63,543 nucleotides of DNA from Terasakiella pusilla DSM 6293. GTDB lineage: Bacteria > Pseudomonadota > Alphaproteobacteria > Rhodospirillales > Terasakiellaceae. How positions within the stretch are numbered: position 1 is the first letter of the stretch; the number at the start of each line of letters is the position of its first letter. The position numbers and the translations under genes are program-made. Under the pieces are notes generated by a model. It was given only the letters and a program-made list of their open reading frames with translations. It did not search any database and was not told where the DNA came from. Positions 52,054-62,800 of this stretch are shown here, one piece after another. Location of the stretch: the NCBI RefSeq assembly GCF_000688235.1, contig NZ_JHYO01000023.1:1-63543 (forward strand), read 5' to 3'.

Positions 52054-53097
52054 TCAGCCGTAACGATACGGACGACCTGCTTTTTGCATGTCCGAATTGT
52101 ACTTCTTGATGATATCGACAACTTTCTTTTTGGTCGGTGACTCAGCTGCAATTTCGTCCCAGAACTTGACAGCAGCTTCTTCAACCTGTGCCCATTCCTG
52201 ATCCGGAATAGACGTCAGTTTCAGTTTATCACCATTGACGCGCAGGCTGGCTTCACCGCCCCAGTACCACCACTGACGATAATAATGGCTTTGGTCCATA
52301 CAAACGGTCAGCAGCTCACGCAGGTGTGCCGGCAATTCGTTCCAACGATCCATGTTGGCAAAGAAGGAACCCGCCCACGCACCGGAGATGTTGTTGGTCA
52401 GGAAGTAGTTGGTTACATCCGCCCAACCGACTGTGTAATCTTCGGTGATACCGGACCATGCAATGCCATCCAGCTCGCCGGATTGAACCGCTGTCTCGAT
52501 GTCTTCCCACGGCAGAGTTACCGGTACAACGCCAAACTGGCTCAGGAAGCGACCTGCTGTCGGGAAGGTAAAGACGCGCTTGCCTTTTAGGTCCGCCAAA
52601 GAGTTGATCGGATCTTTTGTTGCAAAGTGGCAAGGATCCCAAGAACCGGCAGAAATGTGTTTAACACCGACTTTTGCGTATTCTTCTTCCCAGATTTCCT
52701 TCAGGCCATACTGGTTAAACAGCACCGGCACATCCAATGAATAACGAGAGGCAAACGGGAAGTAGCCGCCAAACACGGTTACGTCAGTCGGTGATGCCAT
52801 AGAGTCGTCATCAGACTGAACCGCATCGATAGTGCCTTTCTGCATCGCGCGGAACAATTCGCCGGTCGGAACCAACTGATCAGCGAAATACAGTTCGATC
52901 TCCATTTCATCGCCAGCGATTTTGTTGAAGCTGTCGATCGCCGGTTTGATCACGTGTTCAGCCAAAGCCGGACCCGCATACGTTTGCAAACGCCATTTGA
53001 TTTTGGACTTCGCAATAGCAGGGGTCGCAAGCGATGTACCTGCTGCTGCGATACCGGCAAGACCGGCAGTCTTCATAAAGTCACGTCTTGTAGTCAT
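52054..53097 (-). CDS. dctP: TRAP transporter solute receptor, DctP family, Tat-type signal (system 4)
   Basis: A 347-residue receptor starting MTTRRDFMKTAG, a twin-arginine (Tat) signal, followed by a hydrophobic stretch ending in LATPAIA. Tat export implies that it folds, possibly with ligand or metal, before crossing the membrane. It belongs to the DctP branch that includes receptors for 2-oxo acids (the QTYAGPALAEHVIKPAIDSF and YRQWWYWGGEASLRVNG segments). Unlike the other three systems in the window, its gene comes after the permease genes. The 61-base gap to dctM has no obvious hairpin. Confidence 0.9.
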   Translation of the reverse strand: MTTRRDFMKTAGLAGIAAAGTSLATPAIAKSKIKWRLQTYAGPALAEHVIKPAIDSFNKIAGDEMEIELYFADQLVPTGELFRAMQKGTIDAVQSDDDSMASPTDVTVFGGYFPFASRYSLDVPVLFNQYGLKEIWEEEYAKVGVKHISAGSWDPCHFATKDPINSLADLKGKRVFTFPTAGRFLSQFGVVPVTLPWEDIETAVQSGELDGIAWSGITEDYTVGWADVTNYFLTNNISGAWAGSFFANMDRWNELPAHLRELLTVCMDQSHYYRQWWYWGGEASLRVNGDKLKLTSIPDQEWAQVEEAAVKFWDEIAAESPTKKKVVDIIKKYNSDMQKAGRPYRYG

Positions 53098-53158
53098 GTG
53101 TTAAACCTCCTAACGGTCGTTTTTTGTAGTTTCTACGGGCGCTCTTGGGTCAGAGTTC

Positions 53159-54481
53159 TTATTTTCCATAGATGTAATCAGGCAGCCACAAGGCGATCTG
53201 CGGGAAGACCATTACCAATGCCAACGCAAAGGCCATGACCAACACAAATGGCAGGATCGACCGGTAGATATCCCGAAGGCCAATCTCAGGCGGCGCCATG
53301 GCCCGCATGAGAAAGAGATTGTAGCCAAATGGTGGTGTCATATAGGCAATCTGTGTTGTGATGGTGTAAAGCACGCCATACCACACCAGATCAAAACCAA
53401 GGGAACCAACAAGCGGCACATAAAGCGGGGCAACGATAACCAGCATGGCTGTGTCATCCAAAAACGTCCCCATCAGAATAAAGCTGAGCTGCATCAGGAT
53501 CAAAATCATCCACGGGCTAAGCCCCAGCTGTTCTGTAAACAAGTTTTCAATGGCTTTTACCGCACCCAGACCATCAAAGACCGCCCCAAAACCAAGGGCT
53601 GCCAAAATGATCCACATAAACATGCAGGAAATACCAAGAGTATTGCGAACCGAGTTTTCAAACACGGTCTTTGTCATACGGCCCTTCAAGACAGCCGCAA
53701 GAAACGCCGCCATCGCCCCGATCGCAGAACTTTCCACAAGGGATGTCCAACCGTTCAGGAACGGGATCATCATGGCAAAGAAAATCGCGAACGGCAGTAG
53801 ACCTGCACGCAACAGCGCCAACTTTTCTTTCATCGGCATGTCGCGGTCTGCTTTGTCCAGAACCGGACCCAGCTTCGGATTGATTTTACACCGAATGACG
53901 ATATAGATGACAAACATTGCCGCCATCATCAGGCCGGGGATCACACCCGCAAGCCACAACTGGCCCACAGGCTGACGCGCGATCATGGCATAGAGAACCA
54001 GCACCACAGATGGCGGCACCAAAATCCCTAAACTCGATCCCGCCTGAATGACCCCGGTAACCATGATTTTATCATACCCCCGACGCAACAGTTCCGGCAG
54101 AGCAATCGTAGCCCCAATCGCCATCCCCGCTACGGACAGGCCGTTCATGGCAGAGATCAAAACCATCAGCAAAATGGTCCCGATTGCCAAGCCGCCACTC
54201 AGCGAGCCCATCCAAACGTGGAACATCTTGTAAAGGTCATCCGCGATCTTACTTTCAGACAGGACATAGCCCATGAAAATAAACATCGGCAGAGTCAGCA
54301 GCGGATACCATTTCATCAATTTCATGGCACCGGCAAACGGAATGTCAGACCCACCCGTCCCCCAAAGGGTCAGGGAGGCAACACAAGCGACAAAACCAAT
54401 GGCTCCAAAGACACGTTGCCCGGTTAAAAGCATCAGCATCATGGAAGAGAACATCAAAAGAGCGATCATTTCATAAGGCAT
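53159..54481 (-). CDS. dctM: TRAP transporter large permease (system 4)
   Basis: A 440-residue DctM protein with about 12 membrane spans, with GLSVAGMAIGATIALPELLR (about 114) and GSSLGILVPPSVVLVLYAM (about 148). Its start overlaps the dctQ stop as TAATG, showing coupled translation. It forms the transport channel of the fourth TRAP system and is followed by the receptor gene and the ligase-dehydrogenase genes. Confidence 0.93.
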   Translation of the reverse strand: MPYEMIALLMFSSMMLMLLTGQRVFGAIGFVACVASLTLWGTGGSDIPFAGAMKLMKWYPLLTLPMFIFMGYVLSESKIADDLYKMFHVWMGSLSGGLAIGTILLMVLISAMNGLSVAGMAIGATIALPELLRRGYDKIMVTGVIQAGSSLGILVPPSVVLVLYAMIARQPVGQLWLAGVIPGLMMAAMFVIYIVIRCKINPKLGPVLDKADRDMPMKEKLALLRAGLLPFAIFFAMMIPFLNGWTSLVESSAIGAMAAFLAAVLKGRMTKTVFENSVRNTLGISCMFMWIILAALGFGAVFDGLGAVKAIENLFTEQLGLSPWMILILMQLSFILMGTFLDDTAMLVIVAPLYVPLVGSLGFDLVWYGVLYTITTQIAYMTPPFGYNLFLMRAMAPPEIGLRDIYRSILPFVLVMAFALALVMVFPQIALWLPDYIYGK

Positions 54482-54975
54482 TAGACTTCCTCCCCGCGCA
54501 GACGCAGGATGTCTTTGAACAGCTCAGATGTACACTGCATGATCATCATAAAAATACCGAAACACATAATAACTTTGATTGGCCAGAGGTAGGGACGCCA
54601 TGCCGTCGGGCTGCGTTCGCCATACATCAGCGAGTAAGAAGTGCTATCCCAACCGCCATATAACATGACGCCAAGATAGAAAATCAGGCAGAAAACTGTA
54701 ATGCAGTCTACCCATAGTCTGGTGTGCTTTCGCCATCCGCCATAAAGCAGGTCCATACGCACATTGGACCCCATCTGGATGGAATATGGCCCACCTAAAA
54801 TATAGTAGGCCACCATCGTGAATTGCGCCATCTCTAGGGTCCAGAGAGAGGGCAGGAAAAATGTTTTAGAAATTGATGACCAGAGCAGAATCCCCACAAG
54901 AGCAAACACCCCGTACATCGCAATTCGTCCCATGCGATAATTAATAACGTCAATAAACGCTATGTATTTTTTCAT
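54481..54975 (-). CDS. dctQ: TRAP transporter small permease (system 4)
   Basis: A 164-residue DctQ protein with four spans; the NVRMDLLYGGWRKHTRLWVD loop is typical. The frame extends upstream to 55056 inside the amidohydrolase gene, but the ATG at 54975, eight bases after that gene's stop, gives the usual length (MKKYIAFIDVINYRMG). No strong ribosome-binding site is seen, so translation may depend on termination of the upstream gene. Its stop overlaps the dctM start. Confidence 0.85.
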   Translation of the reverse strand: MKKYIAFIDVINYRMGRIAMYGVFALVGILLWSSISKTFFLPSLWTLEMAQFTMVAYYILGGPYSIQMGSNVRMDLLYGGWRKHTRLWVDCITVFCLIFYLGVMLYGGWDSTSYSLMYGERSPTAWRPYLWPIKVIMCFGIFMMIMQCTSELFKDILRLRGEEV

Positions 54976-54983
54976 GAACGAGT

Positions 54984-55778
54984 TCAACGTTCTCGCCTCA
55001 CTTTGTCTGTTAAACTCAAATCGGCCAGTTTCGGCTCTATTATTGTTGAAAGACATTTTGCGGCCTTAGACACACCTTCAGGATCACTGATCAGATCATT
55101 TCTGATTTCAATCATCACATTGGCCAGATTATTTTCGATGGCATGTCGTCTCAGCGTATGCGTCACCCCGTCACTCGGACTATAGGGTTCATTACGCCGG
55201 ATATCGTAATCAAGGTCGGCGCTCTCCTTCAGGATGTGATCCGCCAAACGGCTATCCGCATCATGCAGGATGCCCATTTCAACGTCACGTTTTACGCCCT
55301 GATAGACCGGTACATAGGAATGAACGGTCACCACAACAGGCTGAACGTCCTCGGACATACGCGCCTTGATGGTTTCGCCCAAGACCTGATGGAAAGAATT
55401 GTAAACATGCTCAACGCGCCACGCGCGATCTTCATCGCTCATCTCCATATTGCCGGGGATGTCATGCACTTCGCTTCGTGTTGGCATGGCATCCGCAGCT
55501 TCTGGCGGGCGGTTGCAATCATAAACCAGACGGGACACTTTTGCGGCGACTAACGGTGCATCCAGCAGGCGCGACATTTCCTTCGCGACCGCCAATGCAC
55601 CCGGATCCCATGCGATATGGTAATCCAACACATCCGCATCCAGCCCCAGATTATGAAAATGCGCAGGCACAAAATTGCATGCATGCTCACATACAAGCAC
55701 AAGCGGTGCCTTGCCACTTTCATTTATAACTTCAACAGCTTGCAACTTTTCAGATGGCATATTTCTATCCAGCCCCAT
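54984..55778 (-). CDS. N-formylglutamate amidohydrolase family protein
   Basis: A 264-residue member of the N-formylglutamate amidohydrolase family, recognisable from LVLVCEHACNFVPAHF (about 26, zinc ligands), the central VTVHSYVPVYQG (about 141) and a late MIEIRNDLI (about 211). The frame opens at TTG 55802, but the ATG at 55778 after AAAAAGG is preferred and keeps the regulatory repeats upstream free of coding. Family members cleave the amide of N-acylated glutamate. Here, with a glutamyl ligase in the operon, it may release the product from its glutamyl carrier. No histidine-degradation genes accompany it. Confidence 0.82.
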   Translation of the reverse strand: MGLDRNMPSEKLQAVEVINESGKAPLVLVCEHACNFVPAHFHNLGLDADVLDYHIAWDPGALAVAKEMSRLLDAPLVAAKVSRLVYDCNRPPEAADAMPTRSEVHDIPGNMEMSDEDRAWRVEHVYNSFHQVLGETIKARMSEDVQPVVVTVHSYVPVYQGVKRDVEMGILHDADSRLADHILKESADLDYDIRRNEPYSPSDGVTHTLRRHAIENNLANVMIEIRNDLISDPEGVSKAAKCLSTIIEPKLADLSLTDKVRRER

Positions 55779-55783
55779 GTACC

Positions 55784-55855
55784 TTTTTCTGTCACTTTTC
55801 AAGATTTACAAAACTGTGACAGAAAATATATTTTCAGGCAATAGTTTTTCTGTCA
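55784..55855. promoter_or_regulatory. Repeated TTTTTCTGTCA operator array for the RpiR regulator
   Basis: TTTTTCTGTCAC at 55784-55795 and TTTTTCTGTCA at 55845-55855 are direct repeats, each followed by ATTTACAAAACT. GTGACAGAAAA at 55816-55826 is the inverted form. All three lie between the divergent amidohydrolase/TRAP operon and the rpiR gene and are probably bound by that regulator. Confidence 0.7.
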
Positions 55856-55921
55856 TTATATTTACAAAACTAAAACGGCGTTTTCTCTGCTATACTCAGC
55901 GTCAAAATTGTTAGGATACAA

Positions 55922-56800
55922 ATGACGAAACCATCATCCAAAAGCGTTGTGGAATTGATCCGCGAAAACTTTGAGGAACTGACACAGACAGAACGTCGTC
56001 TGGCAAATGTCCTGTTGGAAAACTATCCGCTTTCCTGTCTGGGGAGCATCACTGCCACTGCCGAAATGGCGCAGGTTTCAACGCCTACGGTCCTTCGGAT
56101 GGTCAAGAAAATCGGCTTTAAGGGCTTCCCGGATTTTCAAACAGCCGTGCGGGGGGAATTGGAAGAAAAGATCTCCAGCCCGATTGCAAAATTCAACCGC
56201 TGGAGTGAATCCGCCTCCAACGAGCACGTCCTGAACAAGTTCGCGGACGCCGTCATGGATAACCTAAAACAGTCGCTGATGCAGATTGATCCCTCCATGT
56301 TCGACGAAGTTGTAGACATCCTGACAGACCAGAATCGCACGCTCCATGTTGTCGGTGGACGCATCACCCGCGCGCTTTCTGATTACTTCTTTACACATAT
56401 GCAGGTTGCACGCACCAATGTCACCAGCGTGGCCTCCAACTCCAACACGTGGCCACATTATGTGCTGAATATGAAAAAGGGTGACATTCTGGTCGCCTTC
56501 GACGTGCGCCGATACGAACATAACATCCTGAATTTGACCCGTCTTGCCCGTGAACGCGGAGTTAAGGTGGTCCTTTTCACCGATCAATGGGGCTCCCCTG
56601 CGGCTAAAAACGCACAATATGTGTTTAACCTGCGCATTGAAGTCCCATCCGCGTGGGATTCTTCGGTTGTCACTTTATTTGTACTGGAAGCCCTGATTGC
56701 CGCAGTTCAGACCAAAACATGGGAAGAAACCAAGGTCCGCATGGCAGAACTGGAACGCCTGTTCGATGAAACAAAGCTGTTTAAAAAGTTCAATTCCTGA
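55922..56800 (+). CDS. MurR/RpiR family transcriptional regulator
   Basis: A 292-residue regulator with an N-terminal HTH_6 domain (about 1-80: ITATAEMAQVSTPTVLRMVKK) and a C-terminal sugar-isomerase (SIS) domain (about 125-255). The SIS part is marked by TLHVVGGRITRALSDYFFTH and ILVAFDVRRYEHNILNLTRL. SIS domains bind phosphorylated sugars or other small ligands. The gene is divergent from the amidohydrolase-dctQM-dctP-ligase-dehydrogenase operon across a 143-base region with repeated operator-like elements, so it most likely controls that operon and itself. A bidirectional terminator follows. Confidence 0.9.
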   Translation: MTKPSSKSVVELIRENFEELTQTERRLANVLLENYPLSCLGSITATAEMAQVSTPTVLRMVKKIGFKGFPDFQTAVRGELEEKISSPIAKFNRWSESASNEHVLNKFADAVMDNLKQSLMQIDPSMFDEVVDILTDQNRTLHVVGGRITRALSDYFFTHMQVARTNVTSVASNSNTWPHYVLNMKKGDILVAFDVRRYEHNILNLTRLARERGVKVVLFTDQWGSPAAKNAQYVFNLRIEVPSAWDSSVVTLFVLEALIAAVQTKTWEETKVRMAELERLFDETKLFKKFNS

Positions 56801-56824
56801 CCTCTTGTAACCGTAAAACTCACA

Positions 56825-56861
56825 AAAAAAGCCTACCCCTTTGATCGGAGCAGGCTTTTTT
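56825..56861. terminator. Bidirectional terminator between rpiR and the adhesin gene
   Basis: AAAAAAGCCT (56825-56834) pairs with AGGCTTTTTT (56852-56861) across a 17-base loop. T-runs on both strands serve the convergent rpiR and giant adhesin genes. Confidence 0.88.
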
Positions 56862-56874
56862 CGTGACAGTTTGA

Positions 56875-59800
56875 TTAGAACGAAATTTTATCCAGATCAG
56901 AGAACTCAAGGATTTCTCCATTCTCAAACTCGATCTTACCACTCGCATCGCCATCAAAGATGATGTTGTGGGCATCTGTATTGAGTTCGTTCACAGCACC
57001 ATGATCCAACGACACAATGCCGGACAGGTCGCTATCGCTTGCAGACGTCACGGTCATCGTGCCGTCCTCTTCGATATTAAACAACCAATCTCCATCTTCG
57101 CCCGCACTGCCGCGCAGATACAGGATATCCTCACCGCCGCCGCCATTGATGCTGTCAACGTCGCCAAAGTTGATGATGAACTGTTCATCCTGCGTGCCAC
57201 CGGTCATGGTCACGCCGTTTACGCCCCACTGGACGCCCGCCATCGCATCCGAGCTGAGTTGAGCCCCCGCATCGGAAATGGTGGTCGTCGTGTCTAGTGT
57301 CCCACTTGCCCCGCCTTCATCATAAGCCGTGATCGTAAAGGTACGCTCGCCACTTTCAAACTGTCCGGTGGAGTTGGTAAAGACGACTTTTTCTGCCAAG
57401 GAGGCATAGGTATCATGATCTGCATTCCCTTGGAAGGTCAGGGTCGAGGTGGATTGGTCATAGGATACGGAAATATCCAGACCATCCAGCATCAAGCTGC
57501 CATTCGCCCCCAGTGAAATATCGATCCCATATAAGCCAAGGCTATCGCCCAGCTCCACACCATTGCTGATCTGGATCGTCATGCCGGATAGTTCCGTTCC
57601 ATCCGTATCATTGATGCCCAGTTGCAGGCCTGCTTCCGCCGCATCCGGTATAATCGTGATGGGTTCCGCCACCAGACCGGACAGCCCTTGATCCTGATTG
57701 GCAAGCGTCAGCTCCGGTGCATCATTCACCGCTTCGACGTTGACATCCAGCACACCGTTTGTTGAAGCCGTTGTGCCGTTTTCTTCACTCCGGGCTTCCA
57801 CATTCAGCTGGAAAGAACCGTTATAGTTTTCCGGCGGAATCACATACAAGTCAGCGAGCTGATCCGCATCAATCACCCATTGGTTCATGGCATTTACTGA
57901 GATCGTGACCCCGTTTGACACAAAAGTCGTGCCCTCCGGTGCCCCGGTCAGGATAACCTGAAGGGTTTCTGAACCGTCCGTATCCACAAGGCTGGACGTA
58001 ATATCCAGCGCAATGCCACCAGCTTGATCTTCCGCACCAACAGCATGGAAGCCATCTAGCGCATCCGTTAAATCCCCGATCGCAAGATTTGGCGCATCCG
58101 CCACCCCTGTGACCGTAACGATAAAGTCTTCCTTCAAGCTGTGAGCCACACTGTCGCCGTCAACCGAAGTTGCAACCGCATTCATGGTATAGGCACCGGA
58201 CGCATGCGCTGCGGCCACAAACGAGATCCCCGCCCCCACTTGTGCGGCGGTGAAATACCACGCACTGGAAGACGACCCGCTTGCCGCCGGCACCGGCTCG
58301 TTGTTCGCATCCAGAATAGGACGCCCATCAGCATCAACTTCAACACGGATACCGACAGGATTGCCGTTACCGTCCGTAAAGCTTGCCCCCTCCGGCACGT
58401 CAGAGACCGTGACATACATAGTCTCACTGGTATCGCCGATCTGCTCATTCAGAACCAGCGCAATTTCGCTATCTTCCGCCCCACTGGCAGCCGAAGGATC
58501 GATATCCGGCGTGTCAGCAACCCCGATTACATTCACCTGGAAGCTGGTCGTACTTTCTGCAACAGACGTCGTCCCATTTTCAATGCTATAGGCTTTGAGG
58601 TTCAGGTCCATGGTCCCACTAAAGTCACGTGGGGGAAGGATATAGACGTTTTTAACTTCGCCCGTATCAAAGTCGATGTTGCTCTTTTTAATCGTCCATG
58701 TGCCATCATCATTGTTGGTCGCCCCATACACGAACGAACCTGGTGGAACGTCGGTTAACAAGACAGCCATTTTCTCGGACGCATATTCCCCAACCATATC
58801 CGGGTTAAAGGCATTCAGGTCCAACAAAATCGCTGAGTCTTCATAACCGCTTGCGTCTTGCGCATCCAACTGCGCCTGATCGGCGACCGCTTCAATATCA
58901 ACGGAAATGGACCCCGTGACCGTTTTCGGCGCCCCCGTCTGATCCTGAAACTCTGTTTCGATTTTCAGGTTGATATTACCATCAAAATTAGCCGGTGCTT
59001 TCAGGCTCAGCCCATCGATATCAATGGATCCTTTGCCATCAATACTATCAACGCTCAGCGTATATTTACCGTCTGCATCCGGGGTCAGTTCAACCCCGTT
59101 CAGATACAGGCTTGCGTCGTTTGGAAGATCGGAAATCGTGATCTCGTTGCTGGTCATCCCTTCGGAGAAATCACTATCAAGTTGTGACAGTGTTAAATCC
59201 AGATCGATCAGACCGCCATCTTCCAACAGGTTGCTGCCCGCAGCCGCCCCGCCGCTAAAGCTGCCGCCATCAGTCACGGGCGAGACATCCGCAATCACGA
59301 TATTTGCGCTATCCGACGATGTTGCGACACCATCTTCCACGCTGACCACGACCACATCGGCTTTCAACTCACCTGAAAAATCCTTCGGCGGGTTAATTGT
59401 AATATTACCGCGTTCGTCGTAAGGGACGACCCAGCTCCCATCAACAGAGTTGTAATAGGCCCCACTGATCGACGCGCCGCTTGGCAGGTTTGTAATCACG
59501 ATTGCAGAAGGCGTTGCCCCCGGCTCGTTCACCGTCATGGTCAGGTCGGTCAGGTTAAAGCCCTGATCTTCCGGCGTTGTGATGTTGGAAGAAACAGAAG
59601 GCGCCTGCGGTGTACCGCCGGACGGATCACCCGTACCATCCCCCCAGCCGGGCTCGCCCCCACTGCCGCCACCGCTGGCAGGATAGGTCACATCAACCGT
59701 GATCGGGTCCATATAATGGGTATCAGATCCGCCATCGGGGTCCGTATCCACCACAATCGCACGGACTTTCAAACTTGCCGTCCCATGATAATCCGAACTA

Positions 59801-62800
59801 AAGGACAATGTGCTCAGATCCGCATCACCCGGAACAACCCACATGCCGTTGCCAATGCTAAAGCCCATATTCAACGTGGCACCATTTGGCACGTTTTCGA
59901 CAACAAGATACGCTTGTTCGCTCCCGTCCGTATCGGTATAGGCCACATTCAAGCCCAATGAGGTTGTGGACCCGGGCGTCCCCGTCACCGTATCATGGGC
60001 ACTAAAGGTCGCCAGCGGATCGGCATCAGCTTCAATACGTACCTTGGACGCGACATCGCGCGTTGCGGTTGACCCGTCGATATCTTCCGACACAACCTTC
60101 ATGGAGATCGGAATATCCTTCGACCAATGGGCAGGCACCCCTTCAAGGATCACACCCGAAAGCTTACCCGTTGTCGCATTATAGCCAGCGGTTGAGCTGT
60201 CCACATCAATCACAAGATCATCGCTACCGACCGTAATGTCATAGGTTTGACCGTTATAAATCAGCTTCAATTCCGTCCCGGCAGGAAGGCCGCTCTCATC
60301 CACATTGATGACAATCTGGGTGATCTTCTCCGGACTTTCTGTCGTCAGGTCGCTTGGTTTTGCTGTGATATTCAGCTCAATCGCCGCCGTATCTTCGATC
60401 ACGCTCGCGCCAATGGAAGCTATCGGCTGATCCGCTTCTGCTTCGATCTGCAACTGAACTTTACGGGTCGTGGCGCTGACATCACCGTCATTTTCCGTAG
60501 AAATAAACTTGACGGTCACTTCTTTTGTGCCCGCAAAGTCCTTGGATGTCTTCATCCGGACCTGATCCAGATATTCCGACTGAACAGACCATTTACCGTT
60601 GCCGATGTAGGACATGTAATCTTCACTACCTGGCGCCATGTAAATCGACAGCCCCGCGGGCACGTCGGAGATCACGACAGACAGGCTTTCCGATCCATCC
60701 GTATCTTTGGAGGCATAGGACTCCAGATTTGGATCAATCTCCATATCTTCATCGCCGCTAATCACGATCGGTCCTGTCCCCACATTCGGCGTGTCGGCAA
60801 CACCGATCACATCCACATGCAAGGTTGAAGTGGCTTCTTCAAAGTCCCCGTTGCTGCCCTCTGTAGAACGCGCACGGACCTTGATATCAAAATCTTCGTT
60901 GGAATCTTCTGGTGGGCGGACATAAAGGTCAGTCCAGCTGCCATTTTCAAAGTGCCAGTAATCACCGTTGGCATCCGCCACCACGTTGCCATTGGCATCC
61001 AAGGAGACACGTTGACCAACCGGATCACCCGCTGCGTTAAAGAACTGCGCCCCGTTCGGTACGTTTTCCAACAGAACACTTAGTGTTTCTGATCCATCCG
61101 TATCGGTGCCCAAGGCGGGTCGAACTTCCAACTCGATATTGGTGTCTTCCAGCCCCAGTGCGTTTTTCGTGATAACGCTTGGCGTATCGGCATCGGCAAC
61201 CACCTTGACCGTAAATTCCTGCGTCGAGGTTGCTTCTTTGGTTTTAACCTGCCAGCCACTGCCGCTTTCTTGCGACGTGACGCTGAACTTCATGGTCACA
61301 CCCGTATCTGTGTGATGATCCGCCGGCGGGCGCACCACAACCTGATCCAACTTGGTGCCATCCAGATCCCAATAGGACCCTTTGTCACTGGCTTTGGTAA
61401 AGTTACCGCTATCATCCAAATAGCCGACTTCCCAGCCATCTTCCACATCATAAAGGCGGAATTTGGTCAAGCTCTCCGACCCATCCGTATCGACAAGCTG
61501 CGCATCCAGCCCAAGGTCGATATAGGTATCTTCCGTGCCGGTAATCACGCCGTTTACGTCAGCTTCATTGACCTGAACGTTCGGCGCATCAGCAACTGCA
61601 CGTACGGAAATTTTACCATTGCTTGTGGTATCGCGCGTTTCTCCGGTCGCAATCTCTTGCGTGGTCACGGTGATTTTCAGGTTAATATTATTAGCGTTAT
61701 GTTCTTCAGGGAAGAAATACAGATCAGTTAAACGATATTCCCCTGTAGTGCCTGTCGGTGTCAGGCTTGAAGACGGGAATTCCCAGCTATAGGTTCCATC
61801 CCCATTGTCCGTCGGAGTCAGGACAACGCCATTCAGCTTCAATTGCCCGGCGAGCATATCCGCGTCACTTGTGGTAATGACCACATTGCCCGTCAATTCT
61901 TCCGACCCGTCGGTATCAACCAGCGTAATTTTCGGCTGATAGCGAATACCACCGCTTTGATCTTCCAAACCGCTGGCGTTGCCGCTGATTTTGCTGCCAT
62001 CCGTCTCCGGCGTGATAACAAGGGTTAAGGTTTCGCTATCACTGATTGCTACACCTTCGCGGCTTTGGCCGGTACCATCCAACGCGCTATCATCGACGTT
62101 GGCATCATCCTCCGTTGATACAGCCTGGATATCAAAGTGGATCGCATTCGCGCTGCCATTTGCACTGGACCAGTTTTCAGCCCCCCCCACATAGACTTTG
62201 CCGTCCAGAATATCCTGCGCACTGACCGTCCAGTACCCTTCCGGCGGCAGGTCCACCAATTCAGAGTCTGAAATATTGCCGTCACTGGAAATTGCAAGGC
62301 GTGTCCCACTTTCCTGCGGGGTAATGCGGAAGGTCAGGCTTTCAGATCCATCTTGGCTGGTCGCTTGATCCGCTGACCCACCCTCCGTCAAATCACCGTC
62401 CACCGCAAATTCGCCATTCACAACCGTGCGCAGGTTAAAGAACTGATCTTCCGTAATGGTTTGCGGATCTTCAACCACATTGACAGTTGGCATATCCGCA
62501 TCCCCAAACACCTGAACGTCAACGTTCTTGTTGGTGGTTGTGGTTTTTTTGGCGACATCATCGCCATCGGATTGTTCCTGCGTGGTCACCGATACTTTGA
62601 GCGTGAAGTTATCGTTGCTATCATCAACTGGCTTGATCTTCAGATCATTCAAGTCGCTGAGTTCAAGGCGCCATTGTCCTGTTGGTTGCCCTGCCCCATC
62701 CAGCACCTGCGTCCCATTGTTCAGGATCACGCCATCCGGCACACCAGACACGACAATGCTGGTGATGCTCTCCGACCCATCGGTATCCTGCAGGGAAATG

